DNA of 64,000 bases from Microbulbifer variabilis (GTDB lineage: Bacteria > Pseudomonadota > Gammaproteobacteria > Pseudomonadales > Cellvibrionaceae), in contig NZ_CP092418.1 of assembly GCF_023716485.1 (NCBI RefSeq), positions 3,442,501-3,506,500 of the forward strand, given 5' to 3'. Made by a program: the position numbers and the translations under genes. Every line of letters begins with the position of its first letter. Within the stretch, counting starts at the first letter, position 1. Shown here in pieces: positions 1 to 9,778 of the stretch. A model generated the notes under the pieces. The model was given only the letters and a program-made list of their open reading frames with translations. It made no database searches and was not told where the DNA came from.

Positions 1-39
1 TACGGAAGTCCCGCCGTATTTCTGCACGAACAAACTCAT
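1..39 (-). CDS. lysC: Aspartate kinase, first 13 codons only
   Basis: Aspartokinase phosphorylates aspartate at the start of lysine, methionine and threonine synthesis. Only the N-terminus lies in the window: reading leftward from the ATG at 39 gives MSLFVQKYGGTSV, the nearly invariant beginning of aspartokinases with its KxGGTS nucleotide-binding motif. An AAGGA ribosome-binding site precedes the ATG. It follows alaS in the same direction, the usual alaS-lysC order in gammaproteobacteria. The rest of the gene is outside the window. Confidence 0.85.
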   Translation of the reverse strand, partial: MSLFVQKYGGTSV

Positions 40-168
40 AACTTTCTGTGTTTCCTTAGCTCCAGGCCAAGTCCGCGCACCACCCGAAATCGTGCAGGCG
101 CGCACTTAATCACCAAACTTCGGCGAAATCAACTTCACACGCTATTTATGGCGCCAAATTGACCGAAA

Positions 169-2781
169 TCAGCTTTTTAGGGCGTTCTCTACCCATACAG
201 GCACTTCTTGCAGCATACCTGGCAGAGCCGAAGCGTCGGTGCCCCCCCCCTGCGCCATATCGCTGCGACCACCGCCCTTGCCGCCAATCTTGCCAGCAGC
301 AAAACGCATCAAGTCTCCCGCCGATAAGCGGTCGGTGAGGTCTTTAGTCACTGCCGCAATCAGGGCAACCTTTTCCTCTCCCGGCGCCGCCAGCAATACA
401 ACTCCGCTGCCTAATTTGCTCTTCATTTGGTCAGCCAGGTCACGCAAAGATTTAGGGTCGGCGCCGTCGATTGATGTGGCCAACAGTTTAAAGCCCGCAA
501 TCTCTATTGCCTGGGCACTGAGGTCTCCACCAGCACCACTGGCCAGCTTAGTCTTGAGTTGCGCAACTTCCTTTTCCAACTTGCGGTTATTGAGCAGTAA
601 CTGCTCTACCTTATCTGCAAGAGTGTCCGGGCGCGCCTTGAGGAGAGCCGCAACATGCTCCAGCCGCTGCTCAGCGCGGTCAAATTGTGACAGCGCATGC
701 GCACCGGTGACCGCCTCAATACGTCGCTGGCCGGAGGCGATGCCACTCTCGCTGACAATACGCAAAAGACCAATATCCCCCGTGCGTTTCACGTGAGTGC
801 CACCACACAGCTCTACAGAAAAAGTCCTGCCCTCTACAGCGCCCATAGAGAGAACGCGCACTGTATCGCCATACTTTTCACCGAACAGTGCCATGGCACC
901 CATTTCTTTGGCTGACTCAATGTCTGTCTCGCAGGTATCAACCGGTGTGTTCGCGCGAATCTGCGTGTTCACCAGGGATTCGATCGCGTGCAATTGCTTG
1001 GCGGTGACCGCTTCCGGGTGGGAGAAGTCAAAACGCAAACGCTCGGAATCCACCAATGAGCCCTTCTGGGTTACGTGCTCGCCAAGCACTTTGCGCAGAG
1101 CGGCGTGTAGCAAGTGAGTCGCAGAGTGATTCAATGCCGTTGCCTGGCGCACATCCGCTGACACCTCAGCAGTGAGCCGCTCACCAACAACTACTGTTCC
1201 CTGCAGCAGCTTGCCGGTATGTAAATGATGACTGCCCTGCTTGGTGCAATCACGCACCTCAAAACGGCCCGATGCGGCCTTTAGATAACCGCTATCGCCA
1301 ACCTGACCACCTGACTCAGCGTAAAATGGCGTACGATCGAGGATTACCACGCCTTCTTCCCCATTCTCCAGACGCTCAACCTGATCTCCGTCTTTGAGAA
1401 TCGCGGTTACTGTGCCTTCTGCTTCGGTGGTTTCGTATCCAAGGAACTCCGTGGCACCTTGCAGATCCAAAGCTTCGGTATAATCCTGCTTAAATTTACC
1501 GGCGGCACGGGCCCGCTCACGTTGAGCTTCCATGGCGGCTTCATAACCCGCCATATCCAGAGATAGGCCGCGCTCGCGGGCGATGTCCTGGGTTAGATCT
1601 GTAGGAAAACCGTAGGTATCGTGTAAGGTGAATACCAACTCACCCGGCACCTCACTCCCCTCGAGAGTGCTCAATGCACTCTCAAGCAAAGCCATACCTT
1701 TATCCAAGGTCTTGGCGAATTGCTCCTCCTCTTTGCGCAGTGCCTGCTCAATCAGCGACTGCTTCTCACGCAATTCTGGATAGGCCTCTCCCATCTGCTC
1801 TACTAGAGCGCTCACTAACTTAAAGAAGAAGACTTCTTTGTGGCCCAACTTGTGCCCATGACGCACTGCCCGGCGAATAATACGGCGCAATACAAAGCCA
1901 CGACCTTCATTGGAAGGCATAACACCATCGGCAATCAAGAAGGAGCAAGAGCGAATATGATCAGCGATCACACGCAGAGACTTTTCCTCTAGGTTATCGC
2001 AACCAACAATGCTACTGGCTGCTCGTAACAACGCCTGGAACAGGTCAATTTCATAATTTGAGTGCACGCCCTGCATAACAGCGGCGATACGCTCCAGCCC
2101 CATCCCGGTATCGACAGAGGGTTTAGGCAGCGGGTGCAGCTCGCCGTCCGCCGTGCGCTCGTACTGCATAAATACCAGGTTCCAAATCTCGATATAGCGA
2201 TCGAGATCGTCGTTGTCGGAACCAGGAGGGCCACCGGGTACATCTTCGCCGTGGTCAAAGAAAATTTCTGAACTGGGACCACAGGGGCCGGTATCACCCA
2301 TTTGCCAGAAATTATCCTCATCAAGACGGGAGAAGCGCTCAGGGCTCACCCCAACTTCCTTTTGCCAAATATCGGCTGCTTCATCATCGCTGATATGCAC
2401 GGTTACCCACAGGCGCTCTTCTGGCAAGTTCAGCACCTTGGTGAGGAAGTCCCAGGCAAAACGGATGGCATCGCGCTTAAAGTAATCACCGAAGCTGAAA
2501 TTACCCAGCATCTCGAAGAATGTGTGGTGGCGCGCGGTATAACCTACATTTTCCAGGTCATTATGCTTACCCCCAGCACGCACGCAGCGCTGCGAACTAG
2601 TGGCCCGGTTGTAGGGACGCTTTTCCTGACCGAGGAAGGTGTCCTTAAACTGCACCATGCCGGCGTTGGTGAATAGCAGGGTCGGGTCATTGCCCGGAAT
2701 CAAGGAGCTTGACGGCACCACAGTGTGGCCCTGTTCGGCAAAGTAATTCAGAAAGGCGTCGCGAATCTGTGCGCTTTTCAT
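169..2781 (-). CDS. alaS: Alanyl-tRNA synthetase
   Basis: Charges tRNA-Ala with alanine in the cytosol. The 870-residue product has full family length: class II catalytic core at the N-terminus ([19 protein letters not shown]), then the tRNA-recognition region, the editing domain with its HxxxH metal motif (HSATH, about residue 560) and CGGTH motif (about 665), and a C-terminal coiled coil followed by the glycine-rich DHHA1-type tail. I chose the ATG at 2781 ([10 protein letters not shown]) because it matches the usual AlaS N-terminus and has a GGA-type site just upstream; an in-frame GTG five codons earlier is less likely. It lies between hinT and lysC. Confidence 0.97.
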   Translation of the reverse strand: MKSAQIRDAFLNYFAEQGHTVVPSSSLIPGNDPTLLFTNAGMVQFKDTFLGQEKRPYNRATSSQRCVRAGGKHNDLENVGYTARHHTFFEMLGNFSFGDYFKRDAIRFAWDFLTKVLNLPEERLWVTVHISDDEAADIWQKEVGVSPERFSRLDEDNFWQMGDTGPCGPSSEIFFDHGEDVPGGPPGSDNDDLDRYIEIWNLVFMQYERTADGELHPLPKPSVDTGMGLERIAAVMQGVHSNYEIDLFQALLRAASSIVGCDNLEEKSLRVIADHIRSCSFLIADGVMPSNEGRGFVLRRIIRRAVRHGHKLGHKEVFFFKLVSALVEQMGEAYPELREKQSLIEQALRKEEEQFAKTLDKGMALLESALSTLEGSEVPGELVFTLHDTYGFPTDLTQDIARERGLSLDMAGYEAAMEAQRERARAAGKFKQDYTEALDLQGATEFLGYETTEAEGTVTAILKDGDQVERLENGEEGVVILDRTPFYAESGGQVGDSGYLKAASGRFEVRDCTKQGSHHLHTGKLLQGTVVVGERLTAEVSADVRQATALNHSATHLLHAALRKVLGEHVTQKGSLVDSERLRFDFSHPEAVTAKQLHAIESLVNTQIRANTPVDTCETDIESAKEMGAMALFGEKYGDTVRVLSMGAVEGRTFSVELCGGTHVKRTGDIGLLRIVSESGIASGQRRIEAVTGAHALSQFDRAEQRLEHVAALLKARPDTLADKVEQLLLNNRKLEKEVAQLKTKLASGAGGDLSAQAIEIAGFKLLATSIDGADPKSLRDLADQMKSKLGSGVVLLAAPGEEKVALIAAVTKDLTDRLSAGDLMRFAAGKIGGKGGGRSDMAQGGGTDASALPGMLQEVPVWVENALKS

Positions 2782-2820
2782 CCGGCGTAATTCCACTTCG
2801 TTAGTTGAGAGTTATTGAAT

Positions 2821-2840
2821 GACACCGGTGACGCGGTGTC
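2821..2840. terminator. Hairpin between hinT and alaS
   Basis: GACACCG and CGGTGTC form a perfect 7-bp stem around a 6-base loop, in the gap between the hinT stop and the alaS start. No T-run follows on the minus strand, so it is terminator-like at best. Confidence 0.35.
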
Positions 2841-2852
2841 TCGTCTGTCCCG

Positions 2853-3200
2853 CTACTGTGCAAGCCCCTGCTCGGGCATGGTTTGTTGAGCCAGTAGATG
2901 GACATGCAGGTGAAATACGGTCTGCCCCGCGCTTCGACCATTGTTGACGACAAGTCGAAATCCCTCTAATCCCAGCTTTCTGCCAAGTTCAGCGGCCACC
3001 CACATCAAATGGCCGAGCAGAGCCTTGTCATCGCTATTGGCGTCAAACAAGTTAACCAGGGGTTTACGCGGGATAATGAGGAGATGGGTCGGGGCTTGTG
3101 GCGCCCGATCCTCAATAACGATACAAAGATCGTCCTCGTAGATTTTCTCGTTCGCTATTTCGCCCGAGATAATTCGACTGAAAACGCTGGGTTCACCCAT
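2853..3200 (-). CDS. hinT: HIT-family purine nucleoside phosphoramidase (HinT-like)
   Basis: HinT-type proteins hydrolyse AMP-lysine and other adenosine phosphoramidates in the cytosol. The 115-residue product has normal family length, begins with the typical FSRIISGEI segment, has the IEDRAPQAPTHLLIIPR strand and ends with the catalytic histidine triad FHLHVHLL near the C-terminus. It starts 4 bases after the stop of the Trm112-like gene, so the two are likely co-transcribed. Confidence 0.93.
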   Translation of the reverse strand: MGEPSVFSRIISGEIANEKIYEDDLCIVIEDRAPQAPTHLLIIPRKPLVNLFDANSDDKALLGHLMWVAAELGRKLGLEGFRLVVNNGRSAGQTVFHLHVHLLAQQTMPEQGLAQ

Positions 3201-3204
3201 TGGT

Positions 3205-3390
3205 TTATTTTTCCAGCTTTTCCTCAGCAGTCAGCTGACGCGCCTCGGATTCCAGCATCACCGGGATGCCGTCTTTTATTGGATAGGCCAGACCGCTAGC
3301 TTTACACACCAGCTCCTGGGTCTCCTCACGGTACTCAAGCGGCGCCTTGCTTACCGGACACACTAACAGGCTCAGTAACTTCTTATCCAT
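3205..3390 (-). CDS. Trm112-family small zinc-ribbon-like protein
   Basis: A 61-residue protein of the Trm112/YcaR family. It starts [18 protein letters not shown], has the family's C-P-x-[ST]-x-x-x-L motif and the later IKDGIPVML segment. Bacterial members often lie beside lipid A or MTase genes and their role is poorly known. The ATG at 3390 is preferred over an upstream start because family members begin at this point. It is upstream of hinT with a 4-base gap. Confidence 0.88.
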   Translation of the reverse strand: MDKKLLSLLVCPVSKAPLEYREETQELVCKASGLAYPIKDGIPVMLESEARQLTAEEKLEK

Positions 3391-3525
3391 GTTCCACCCC
3401 ACTATTTCCCCCTGGCGTAACAAGCAGGGGGCAAAAATGACCGCGTATCATACAATGCTTCATAGGGTTTTTCACGGCATTCGCCAAGGGTTACAACCAG
3501 CATGGTTGTCTGCCCCTTGTTTTTA

Positions 3526-4362
3526 TCAAGAGACGACAGACCCCGCCTGCGGTTCGTAGGATTTTAAATGACCAAGCAGCAGATCACGTGCTAAACGCCC
3601 CTCTTCGACCTCATTAAAAAGCTCGTGATAAGCCTTGGGAAAGCAGTGCAGCATTTTGCCGGCCGAGCCCATCCGCCCAAACCACTCACGACTCACTCCA
3701 ACATCCACCAGCCGATCGGATTCCGGCAGTAACATCAGGCAAGGCACCAGTAATCGCTCCAGATTAGTGGAGAGAAACTCCCGCTCGCGCAGAAATGTCT
3801 CAAACCAGCGCAGTGAAACCCCTCGATGCGTTAGCTCATCCTCACGGTAAGCTTCAATTACCGCAGAATCCCGACTCAACCACTGGCTATCTATCCTGCT
3901 GGAAAGCACTAGCCCTGGGAACATCTTTGCCAGTATCAGCACCAGCCTCAACTCGAGTCCCGAAGGCTCCTTAGCCCCGCGGAAACCCGGTGCTGATAGG
4001 ATGAGGCTATCTACTGCCCCGTAGCGAACGGCACTGCCACAAGCGACCACTGCCCCCATACTATGCCCTAACAGATGCAGCCGTGTGCCGGGGTTACCAC
4101 TTTTGACCAGGCAGATAAATTCATAGAGGTCCTCGCTATAGAGCGAGAAATCCTCTATGTGCCCCCTCTTCCCCTGGGACAAACCATGACCATAATGGTC
4201 CGGCGCATACACACTGAAACCTGCCCGATTAAGATGTGCCGCTAAATTAACGTAACGGCCGCTGTGCTCACCCAGCCCATGGGAAATCACCACAGTTCCC
4301 CGCGCGCCTTCAACCCACCAGCGGCGGTAATGCAAACTGATGTTTCTTGTTAAAAATTCCAT
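3526..4362 (-). CDS. Alpha/beta hydrolase, lysophospholipase/monoacylglycerol lipase type
   Basis: A 278-residue serine hydrolase. The N-terminal strand carries ISHGLGEHSGRY, the oxyanion-hole HG region typical of monoacylglycerol lipases; GHSMGAVVA is the nucleophile elbow with serine in GxSxG (about residue 97). An Asp in LLPESDRLVD and a His in KAYHELFNE complete the likely triad. No signal peptide is visible, so it is probably cytosolic. Substrate is inferred from the family only: lysophospholipid or monoglyceride. It lies alone between the Trm112-like gene and the aldolase gene. Confidence 0.85.
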   Translation of the reverse strand: MEFLTRNISLHYRRWWVEGARGTVVISHGLGEHSGRYVNLAAHLNRAGFSVYAPDHYGHGLSQGKRGHIEDFSLYSEDLYEFICLVKSGNPGTRLHLLGHSMGAVVACGSAVRYGAVDSLILSAPGFRGAKEPSGLELRLVLILAKMFPGLVLSSRIDSQWLSRDSAVIEAYREDELTHRGVSLRWFETFLREREFLSTNLERLLVPCLMLLPESDRLVDVGVSREWFGRMGSAGKMLHCFPKAYHELFNEVEEGRLARDLLLGHLKSYEPQAGSVVS

Positions 4363-4408
4363 TGTCGCAGCCCACTTTCCTTATTGTTTTGTCGCGCTTT
4401 GGTCACCC

Positions 4409-5428
4409 CTAACCCTCCCCCTCAAGGCTATCGCGATACTTACCCAACATAGCCAGATGATTCATACATGCTCGCTTAACCAAGGCTCTCTGCGCCATTT
4501 CAATATTTTCCAGCTTGCCATGCCAAGTCGCTAACGCCGGCTGTTGCAATGCCCTCCCATAGGAGAAACTCAACTGCCATGGAGCATTGTTAAGCTGGTT
4601 AAGGGCATTAAGGTTTTCTGTAGCCTCTTCCGGGCCCTGTCCACCAGAAAGAAAATTGATACTGGGCACTGCGGCAGGCACACTGCGACGCAGGCTGCGC
4701 AAAGTGTACTCAGCCACTTCTTGCGGCTCCGCACTAGGCAACTCTGCTCCAGGAGTGACCATACTCGGCTTAAGCAACATCAACTCCAAAATAACACCAT
4801 GACGATTCAAGGCATGAAAAACACTGCTCCAAACCTGTTCGTTAACAGTCGCGGAGCGTTCGAGACTGTGATTGCCGTCCATTAGCACTTCCGGCTCAAC
4901 AATGGGCACCACCCCCTCAGACTGGCAAACGGCGGCATACCGAGCCAACATTTCCGCGTTAGCAGTAAGCCCCAACTCAGTGGGGTTGTGAGCACTCACG
5001 GGATACACTTCCCGCCACTTGGCAAATCGCGCTCCCTGCGCCTTATATTCCCGCAAGCGTTCGATAAGGCCATCGAGCCCATAGGTGATCATGTCCCCCT
5101 CCGCGCCGGGAAGAGGCCCCTTGCCTTTATCAACTTTAATACCCGGTAGAATCCCCTGTGCCGCCGCCACCTCAGGCAAAGGCGTACCACCTCTATCACT
5201 CTGACCGAGCGTTTCCTCAAACAGAATGACACCACAAATAAAGTCCCCAAGCCCCTCACTCGACAGCAGGGCCGCACGGTAATCTCGGCGGTTTGTTTCG
5301 GTTGATTCCACCCCTACAGCAGAAAAGCGCTTGGCGATAGTTCCGCTGCTCTCATCTGCAGCCAGGATTCCCCGACGACCATCGACCAGAGAATCTATCG
5401 TTGCTTTTAACTCATCGTGAACTGTCAT
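4409..5428 (-). CDS. Class I fructose-1,6-bisphosphate aldolase
   Basis: Cleaves fructose-1,6-bisphosphate to dihydroxyacetone phosphate and glyceraldehyde-3-phosphate through a Schiff base. The 339-residue product shows the class I aldolase N-terminus GILAADESSGTIAKRF, the segment ILFEETLGQ, the Schiff-base lysine in LMLLKPSMVTPG, and the phosphate-binding INFLSGGQ. The ATG at 5428 has a strong GGAGG site upstream. Class I aldolases of this eukaryote-like type occur in many gammaproteobacteria. The neighbouring glpK gives a possible functional link through triose phosphates. Confidence 0.95.
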   Translation of the reverse strand: MTVHDELKATIDSLVDGRRGILAADESSGTIAKRFSAVGVESTETNRRDYRAALLSSEGLGDFICGVILFEETLGQSDRGGTPLPEVAAAQGILPGIKVDKGKGPLPGAEGDMITYGLDGLIERLREYKAQGARFAKWREVYPVSAHNPTELGLTANAEMLARYAAVCQSEGVVPIVEPEVLMDGNHSLERSATVNEQVWSSVFHALNRHGVILELMLLKPSMVTPGAELPSAEPQEVAEYTLRSLRRSVPAAVPSINFLSGGQGPEEATENLNALNQLNNAPWQLSFSYGRALQQPALATWHGKLENIEMAQRALVKRACMNHLAMLGKYRDSLEGEG

Positions 5429-5475
5429 AAAAACACCTCCATGTGCCAAAACCCAGTCAAGGATAGACGCTTAAA

Positions 5476-6954
5476 TTAGAATGCTTTGCAGGCTGCAACT
5501 GCTCGCTTCCAACCCGTCAGTAGGGAATCCCTTTTTTCTGCTGGCATTCCCGGCAGAAAATCGCGCTCAATCTCCAGCAGACGCTCCGGTAGCTGGTGAA
5601 AATGCCAGAGACCACTGCCGATCCCCGCCAATAGCGCCGCGCCGATTGCCGTGGACTCAATCTGTCTGGGGCGCTCTACACGCAGATCGGAAATGTCGGC
5701 CTGAAACTGCATCAAGAAATTGTTCGCGCTTGCCCCGCCATCGACACGCATATGGCTGATATCAACCTTTAGAGCCTCTTCCATAAGCCGCGCCAACTCA
5801 TCACTCTGGTAGGCGATGGACTCAAGAGTGGCGCGAACCACTTCAGCCCGCCCCGCACCCCGGCTCAAGCCACACAAAGTTCCCCGCGCCGATGAATCCC
5901 AGTGTGGTGCACCCAGGCCGCTAAACGCCGGCACTAAATACACTCCGCGGGTATTGGGAATGCTCTGCGCAATAATCTCGCTATCGACAGCCCGCTGAAT
6001 CAATCCCATTTCATCACGCAGCCACTGTATTGCTGAACCCGCGGTAAATACTGAGCCCTCAACCGCATAGCCTGGTAATCCATGGGGGTCACAAGCGATT
6101 GTGGCCAGCAGGCCGCGAGGCGGTTCAGGGTGTTTTTCGCCGGCATAGGCCAGCATAAAGCAGCCAGTGCCATAGGTATTTTTGAGATCTCCTGGGTTCG
6201 TACAGCCTTGCCCAAACAGCGCCGCCTGCTGATCTCCAGCCACCCCACAAATAGGTGCACTGACGCCAGCAAAAGCTGCTGGATCCGTATCGACAAAATA
6301 TCCGGCAGACGACCTGATTTCTGGCAGAATCGACTCAGGGCACTCAAAAAGAGCCAGCAACTCTGGATCCCAGCTTTTCTCCTCCAAGTTATAAAGTAGG
6401 GTGCGACTGGCGTTAGTATGATCAGTCATGTGCGCGCGGGCACCGCTCATCTTCCAGATCAACCAGCTGTCTACCGTGCCAAAACACAGCTCCCCCTTGC
6501 GAGCACGGGCCTGTAGATCCGGCTGCTCTCGAAATAGCCACAGCAGCTTACTGGCAGAAAAGTACGCGTCCAATAGTAGTCCGCTGCGTGCGCGCAGCCA
6601 TTCGAACTTTCCTTCTGTGGCAAACTGCGCACAAATATTTGCTGAGCGCCGACACTGCCAGACAATTGCCCTATGCACTGGCTCGCCTGTGTGGCGATCC
6701 CACAGGATCGTTGTCTCTCTTTGGTTAGTGATACCAACCGATTTGATTTCGGATGCATAAACATCAGCACGCTGCAGGGCAGCCGTGCAGACACGTTGGG
6801 TGACTTGCCAGATTTCCTCAGCATCCTGCTCGACCCATCCAGGCTCTGGATAATAATTGGGGATCTCTGAGTAACTGCGCCCCACCAGGGTACCGCTACT
6901 ATCAAAAACGAAAGCCGTGGTGCCTGTAGTGCCCTGATCAATAGACAGGATCAT
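5476..6954 (-). CDS. glpK: Glycerol kinase
   Basis: Phosphorylates glycerol to glycerol-3-phosphate using ATP. The 492-residue product is of FGGY-kinase length, starts MILSIDQGTTGT (phosphate-binding loop), contains GITNQRETT and AIVWQCRR, and the C-terminal MRVDGGASANNFLMQFQAD signature. The ATG at 6954 fits the family N-terminus; upstream in-frame starts would add an unrelated 19 residues. It is 47 bases upstream of the aldolase gene. glpF and glpD are not in the window. Confidence 0.95.
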   Translation of the reverse strand: MILSIDQGTTGTTAFVFDSSGTLVGRSYSEIPNYYPEPGWVEQDAEEIWQVTQRVCTAALQRADVYASEIKSVGITNQRETTILWDRHTGEPVHRAIVWQCRRSANICAQFATEGKFEWLRARSGLLLDAYFSASKLLWLFREQPDLQARARKGELCFGTVDSWLIWKMSGARAHMTDHTNASRTLLYNLEEKSWDPELLALFECPESILPEIRSSAGYFVDTDPAAFAGVSAPICGVAGDQQAALFGQGCTNPGDLKNTYGTGCFMLAYAGEKHPEPPRGLLATIACDPHGLPGYAVEGSVFTAGSAIQWLRDEMGLIQRAVDSEIIAQSIPNTRGVYLVPAFSGLGAPHWDSSARGTLCGLSRGAGRAEVVRATLESIAYQSDELARLMEEALKVDISHMRVDGGASANNFLMQFQADISDLRVERPRQIESTAIGAALLAGIGSGLWHFHQLPERLLEIERDFLPGMPAEKRDSLLTGWKRAVAACKAF

Positions 6955-7051
6955 AAAGTCTCTCGCGCTTATTATTCTTTCTCTCATTACCCTAAGCCTG
7001 AGGGAAAGCATTACCTTTGCGCCTCAAGCAAGCATGAGAGTATAAGCGTGA

Positions 7052-7540
7052 TTACTCTTCGTCCAGCGCCCAGCTAATAGCATCTGAAGAGAAACCGCGG
7101 TAAGACAGGTAGCGTTGGCGACGTGCGCGCTCCTTCAGTTGCTGTTCCCGCGGCAACGCCAAATCAATTGACGAGCGATATTTGCGCTGTAGCTGCTCAT
7201 GGGCCAGGGAAAACCAGTCCACCTCTAACTGCTCTAAGACCTGGGATAAAAGCTCTGCGGAAATGCCGCGCTGTTGTAATTCCAGGCGGATACGCAAGGG
7301 CCCCTGACCACGCTGAACACGAGAACGGGCAAAAACTTCGGCAAAGCGCTGATCAGACTGGTAGTTGAGCTCTTGCAAGCGCGCGAATAGCGCATCGAAG
7401 TCGGCATCGGGGAACTTACCCACCAGCTTCCGCCTCAATTCCAAACGGGAGTGCTCGCGGCGGGTAAGCAGCTCAAGCGCCGCGCCGAAAAGCGCTTGAG
7501 CGGGGTCGGCGGTGAAAGCCGCCTTAGAGGAAAAAGACAC
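7052..7540 (-). CDS. recX: RecX, regulator of RecA
   Basis: RecX limits RecA filament growth. The 162-residue helical protein has the family's repeated three-helix modules: LLTRREHSRLELRRKL near residue 30, RVQRGQGPLRIRLELQQRGI near residue 75 and RYLSYRGFSSDAI near the C-terminus. It starts with a GTG placed directly after the recA stop codon (TAAGTG), so translation is probably coupled to recA. This is the conserved recA-recX order. Confidence 0.92.
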   Translation of the reverse strand: MSFSSKAAFTADPAQALFGAALELLTRREHSRLELRRKLVGKFPDADFDALFARLQELNYQSDQRFAEVFARSRVQRGQGPLRIRLELQQRGISAELLSQVLEQLEVDWFSLAHEQLQRKYRSSIDLALPREQQLKERARRQRYLSYRGFSSDAISWALDEE

Positions 7541-8575
7541 TTACTCTTGGGGCAGTTCGGCAGCCTCTTCAGGGCTGGCCGGAACCAGATCGCCTAACAG
7601 CTGTGCGCGCAGCTGAGCCTCAATTTCATTGCGGATATCGGGGTTATCACGCAGGAACTTGGTAGCATTGGCCTTACCCTGACCAATCTTATCACCCTTG
7701 TAGCTATACCAAGCGCCCGCCTTATCAACCAAGCCCAGCTTCACACCGTAGTCGACAACCTCACCAATCATATTGATGCCTTCGCCGTACATGATCTGAA
7801 ATTCAGTCTGTTTAAAGGGCGGAGCCACCTTGTTCTTCACCACTTTCACGCGGGTCTCGTTACCCACTACTTCATCGCCATCTTTTACCGAGCCGATGCG
7901 ACGGATATCCAAACGCACGGAGGAGTAGAACTTAAGAGCATTACCACCGGTAGTGGTTTCCGGGGAGCCGAACATTACACCGATCTTCATACGAATCTGG
8001 TTGATAAAGATCGCTAAGGTATTGGTGTTCTTGATATTGCCGGTCAACTTACGCAGTGCCTGGGACATCAGACGAGCCTGCAAACCTACGTGGGAATCTC
8101 CCATCTCTCCTTCAATTTCAGCGCGCGGTGTCAAGGCTGCAACGGAGTCCACAACCAATACATCCACAGCACCGGAACGCACCAGCATATCTGCCACTTC
8201 CAAGGCCTGCTCGCCGGTATCTGGCTGGGAGACGATCAACTCATCAACATTTACACCGAGCTTCTCGGCATAAATGGGATCTAGGGCGTGTTCTGCATCC
8301 ACGAAAGCACAGGTACCGCCTTTGCGCTGGGCCTCGGCGATCACTTGCAGGGTCAGAGTGGTTTTACCAGAGGATTCCGGGCCATAGATCTCAACGATAC
8401 GGCCGCGGGGCAGGCCGCCTATCCCCAGCGCCACATCCAGGCCGAGAGAGCCAGTGGAGATTGCGGGGATACGCTCGCGCTCCTTATCCCCCATACGCAT
8501 CACTGTGCCCTTGCCAAACTGGCGTTCGATCTGCGACAGCGCCGCTTTCAATGCCTTGTCTTTATTGGAATCCAT
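7541..8575 (-). CDS. recA: RecA recombinase
   Basis: Forms filaments on single-stranded DNA, catalyses strand exchange and triggers LexA self-cleavage. The 344-residue product carries Walker [11 protein letters not shown] (about residue 66), the VDAEHALD segment, the Walker B region [11 protein letters not shown], the L2 loop and [17 protein letters not shown] at 8575 begins [17 protein letters not shown], the usual N-terminus. A LexA box lies 54 bases upstream. Its activity should also de-repress the integron integrase at 34902 through LexA cleavage. Confidence 0.98.
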   Translation of the reverse strand: MDSNKDKALKAALSQIERQFGKGTVMRMGDKERERIPAISTGSLGLDVALGIGGLPRGRIVEIYGPESSGKTTLTLQVIAEAQRKGGTCAFVDAEHALDPIYAEKLGVNVDELIVSQPDTGEQALEVADMLVRSGAVDVLVVDSVAALTPRAEIEGEMGDSHVGLQARLMSQALRKLTGNIKNTNTLAIFINQIRMKIGVMFGSPETTTGGNALKFYSSVRLDIRRIGSVKDGDEVVGNETRVKVVKNKVAPPFKQTEFQIMYGEGINMIGEVVDYGVKLGLVDKAGAWYSYKGDKIGQGKANATKFLRDNPDIRNEIEAQLRAQLLGDLVPASPEEAAELPQE

Positions 8576-8628
8576 GACCGTTCCCGTATATCTGAGCTGT
8601 GTTGAGTGGGGCAAGCTTATCGAAGGAT

Positions 8629-8648
8629 TACTGTATAGGCAACCAGTA
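8629..8648 (-). promoter_or_regulatory. LexA (SOS) box of recA
   Basis: TACTGTATAGGCAACCAGTA contains CTG-N10-CAG with matching TA/TA flanks, the gammaproteobacterial LexA operator. It lies 54 bases before the recA start codon. Confidence 0.85.
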
Positions 8649-8749
8649 ATTCCAGCGCAATCAGTACCAATCTTCCCAACACGGTTACACCGCTCTCAAT
8701 TCTGCACAACCCCGCTATCACACCAGTAAACTGACCAGGTAGATCACCT

Positions 8750-9265
8750 TTAAACAGGGTGTTCCTCCAAGATCTTCAGCATCCCTTTGAGAGCCTCCAG
8801 CACCGTTTGTGCCTGAACTGTGGCCCGATCCCCTTTAAAGTGGAAACACCGAGCATCAATCTGAACCGGTTCCTGCCCTTCCGCATGAGCCCAGGCAATC
8901 CACACAGTACCGACTGGTTTCTCTTCGGTACCACCACTGGGACCAGCAATACCGCTTACCGCCACGGACAGGTTGGCATCCATCATAGCCAGCACTCCAC
9001 AAGCCATTTGCCGGGCAACTGGTTCGCTGACCGCACCAAACTGTTTTAGGTCCTTCGCATCCACCCCTAACACACCGTGCTTGATGCGATTGGCATAACT
9101 AACGACTGAACCATCAAACCAATTGGACGCATTGGGAATAGAAGTGATCGCCGCGGCAATCGCACCACCAGTGCAGGACTCCGCAGAGGTTACAAGCCAA
9201 CAGCGCTTTATCAATTCCTCACCAAGCTGCTGTGCCAAACTTAATATCTCGCCATGATCAGCCAT
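8750..9265 (-). CDS. pncC: Nicotinamide-nucleotide amidohydrolase (PncC/CinA C-terminal domain)
   Basis: Deamidates NMN to nicotinate mononucleotide for NAD recycling. The 171-residue product is the stand-alone CinA C-terminal domain: LVTSAESCTGGAIAAAITSI (catalytic Ser region), WFDGSVVSYAN, and SGIAGPSGGTEEKPVGTVWIAW. It lies upstream of recA in the same direction, the order common in proteobacteria. Confidence 0.93.
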   Translation of the reverse strand: MADHGEILSLAQQLGEELIKRCWLVTSAESCTGGAIAAAITSIPNASNWFDGSVVSYANRIKHGVLGVDAKDLKQFGAVSEPVARQMACGVLAMMDANLSVAVSGIAGPSGGTEEKPVGTVWIAWAHAEGQEPVQIDARCFHFKGDRATVQAQTVLEALKGMLKILEEHPV

Positions 9266-9778
9266 TTTTCTACCCGCGTATCATTTCTCAAGGTACTCAC
9301 TCGCCAGGAGCAACCCGCACATCACCTTATATTATGCCAACTGAACGCAACCTCCACTAACAAGACCGCCATCCGCTGCACCAAGCAATGGCGTATAGCC
9401 ATCCATAGACCTACAAGCAGCAAATGAAAATAACATTACCGTGCCAGCCTAAAAAATTACTGAAGCGGTACTACAGCCTCTGTAGATTCAAAAAACTACC
9501 TCCCTTTTAATCAAGACATAACTACCCACAAAAAAGATGTAACTCTTCTAGTCCGGCACGCCCAACACATAAACATCCTCATAGGTTTTAAAAGTGCGGA
9601 AAATATAGCTACAGGACAAAGAAAAATGCATGGTACTAACCTCGTGCGATAAGCAGGACTGAGCACGCGATAAAGGGGGAAAGCACTCACCCAAGAATAA
9701 CCCGCTATTTGTTAGGCTTTATTCGTCGATAAAAAGATCAACGATACCCCTTTGATAGCCAAAAAAGAATAAAAAGCT
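9266..9778. other. Intergenic region upstream of the GH16 gene
   Basis: 513 bases between the diverging pncC and GH16 genes. I see no convincing ORF or named riboswitch. The right half is A/T-rich and presumably carries the promoters of both genes. A TTGTTAG at about 9709 resembles an attC core by chance but has no partner. Confidence 0.5.

Noticed and set aside
9600..9778. Possible c-di-GMP riboswitch before the GH16 gene
   Set aside because: The GEMM core motifs and receptor are absent; only a few GC-rich words are reminiscent.
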